Source of the DNA: Chloroflexota bacterium
GTDB lineage: Bacteria; Chloroflexota; Anaerolineae; Caldilineales; Caldilineaceae
Direction of reading: 5' to 3'
Length of the DNA stretch: 64,000 nucleotides
Assembly (NCBI GenBank): GCA_016861025.1
Contig: BOKO01000018.1
Coordinates: forward strand, 1 to 64,000
Shown: piece by piece, positions 63,997 to 64,000 of the stretch
Layout of the letters: every line of letters starts with the position of its first letter
How positions within the stretch are numbered: the stretch's first letter is position 1
Notes under the pieces: generated by a model
What the model was told of the DNA's origin: nothing
Seen by the model: only the letters and a program-made list of their open reading frames with translations
The model's database searches: none
Program-made: the position numbers and the translations under genes

Positions 63997-64000
63997 CCGC

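Overview
The window looks like a chromosomal segment of a GC-rich, heterotrophic bacterium, most plausibly a Chloroflexota member (Anaerolineae/Caldilineales-like). This is inferred from the gene mix: GH172 and GH127 sugar clusters with LacI regulators, hybrid histidine kinases, a MoxR/DUF58 pair, SelB with molybdenum-cofactor genes, and many short palindromic intergenic repeats. No rRNA or phylogenetic marker beyond tRNAs and housekeeping enzymes is present, so the assignment is tentative.

Layout. 1-6.2 kb: an exported beta-propeller-like protein, two tRNA-Ala genes each with its own promoter, rph, and a moxR-DUF58-EamA operon. 6.4-16.4 kb: a 1006-residue glycosidase-like protein and two overlapping giant hybrid histidine kinases. 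16.4-18.4 kb: an arsenic operon (ArsR-ArsC fusion, aquaglyceroporin, second ArsC). 18.6-30 kb: dus, a YtcJ-type amidohydrolase, then a branched-chain amino-acid operon (ilvB-ilvN-ilvC-short pyruvate kinase-DUF4160/DUF2442-small ORF-leuA), followed by a nucleoside hydrolase. 30-41 kb (minus strand): a LacI regulator, an Opp-type ABC importer and three tandem GH172 enzymes. 41.2-43 kb: a decayed GH3 gene and a VapBC-like toxin-antitoxin pair. 43-49.5 kb (minus): lacI, a sugar ABC importer and a GH127 beta-L-arabinofuranosidase-like enzyme. 49.6-64 kb: a PhyH dioxygenase, selB, a long coiled-coil protein, an orphan solute-binding lipoprotein, a FocA/NirC channel, and a minus-strand run of subtilase, small I9-like protein, moeA, moaC, lysine 2,3-aminomutase, ATP-grasp ligase and L-serine dehydratase.

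The strongest regulatory signal lies in front of ilvB. It comprises a consensus promoter, an unannotated 31-residue leader peptide with 18 Leu/Ile/Val residues, and competing helices (1:2, 2:3, 3:4) ending in a strong intrinsic terminator: a complete classical transcription attenuator. Both lacI genes have a consensus promoter overlapped by a perfect CG-centred palindrome, the usual form of LacI-family autoregulation.

Several intergenic regions hold short palindromic repeats of at least two recurring families (GATTGGAGATT-type, four copies; GCGTGTTGCGTG-type, three copies), plus single copies of other types. One GGGGCGAGTTGC-like element is read in frame inside the amidohydrolase gene.
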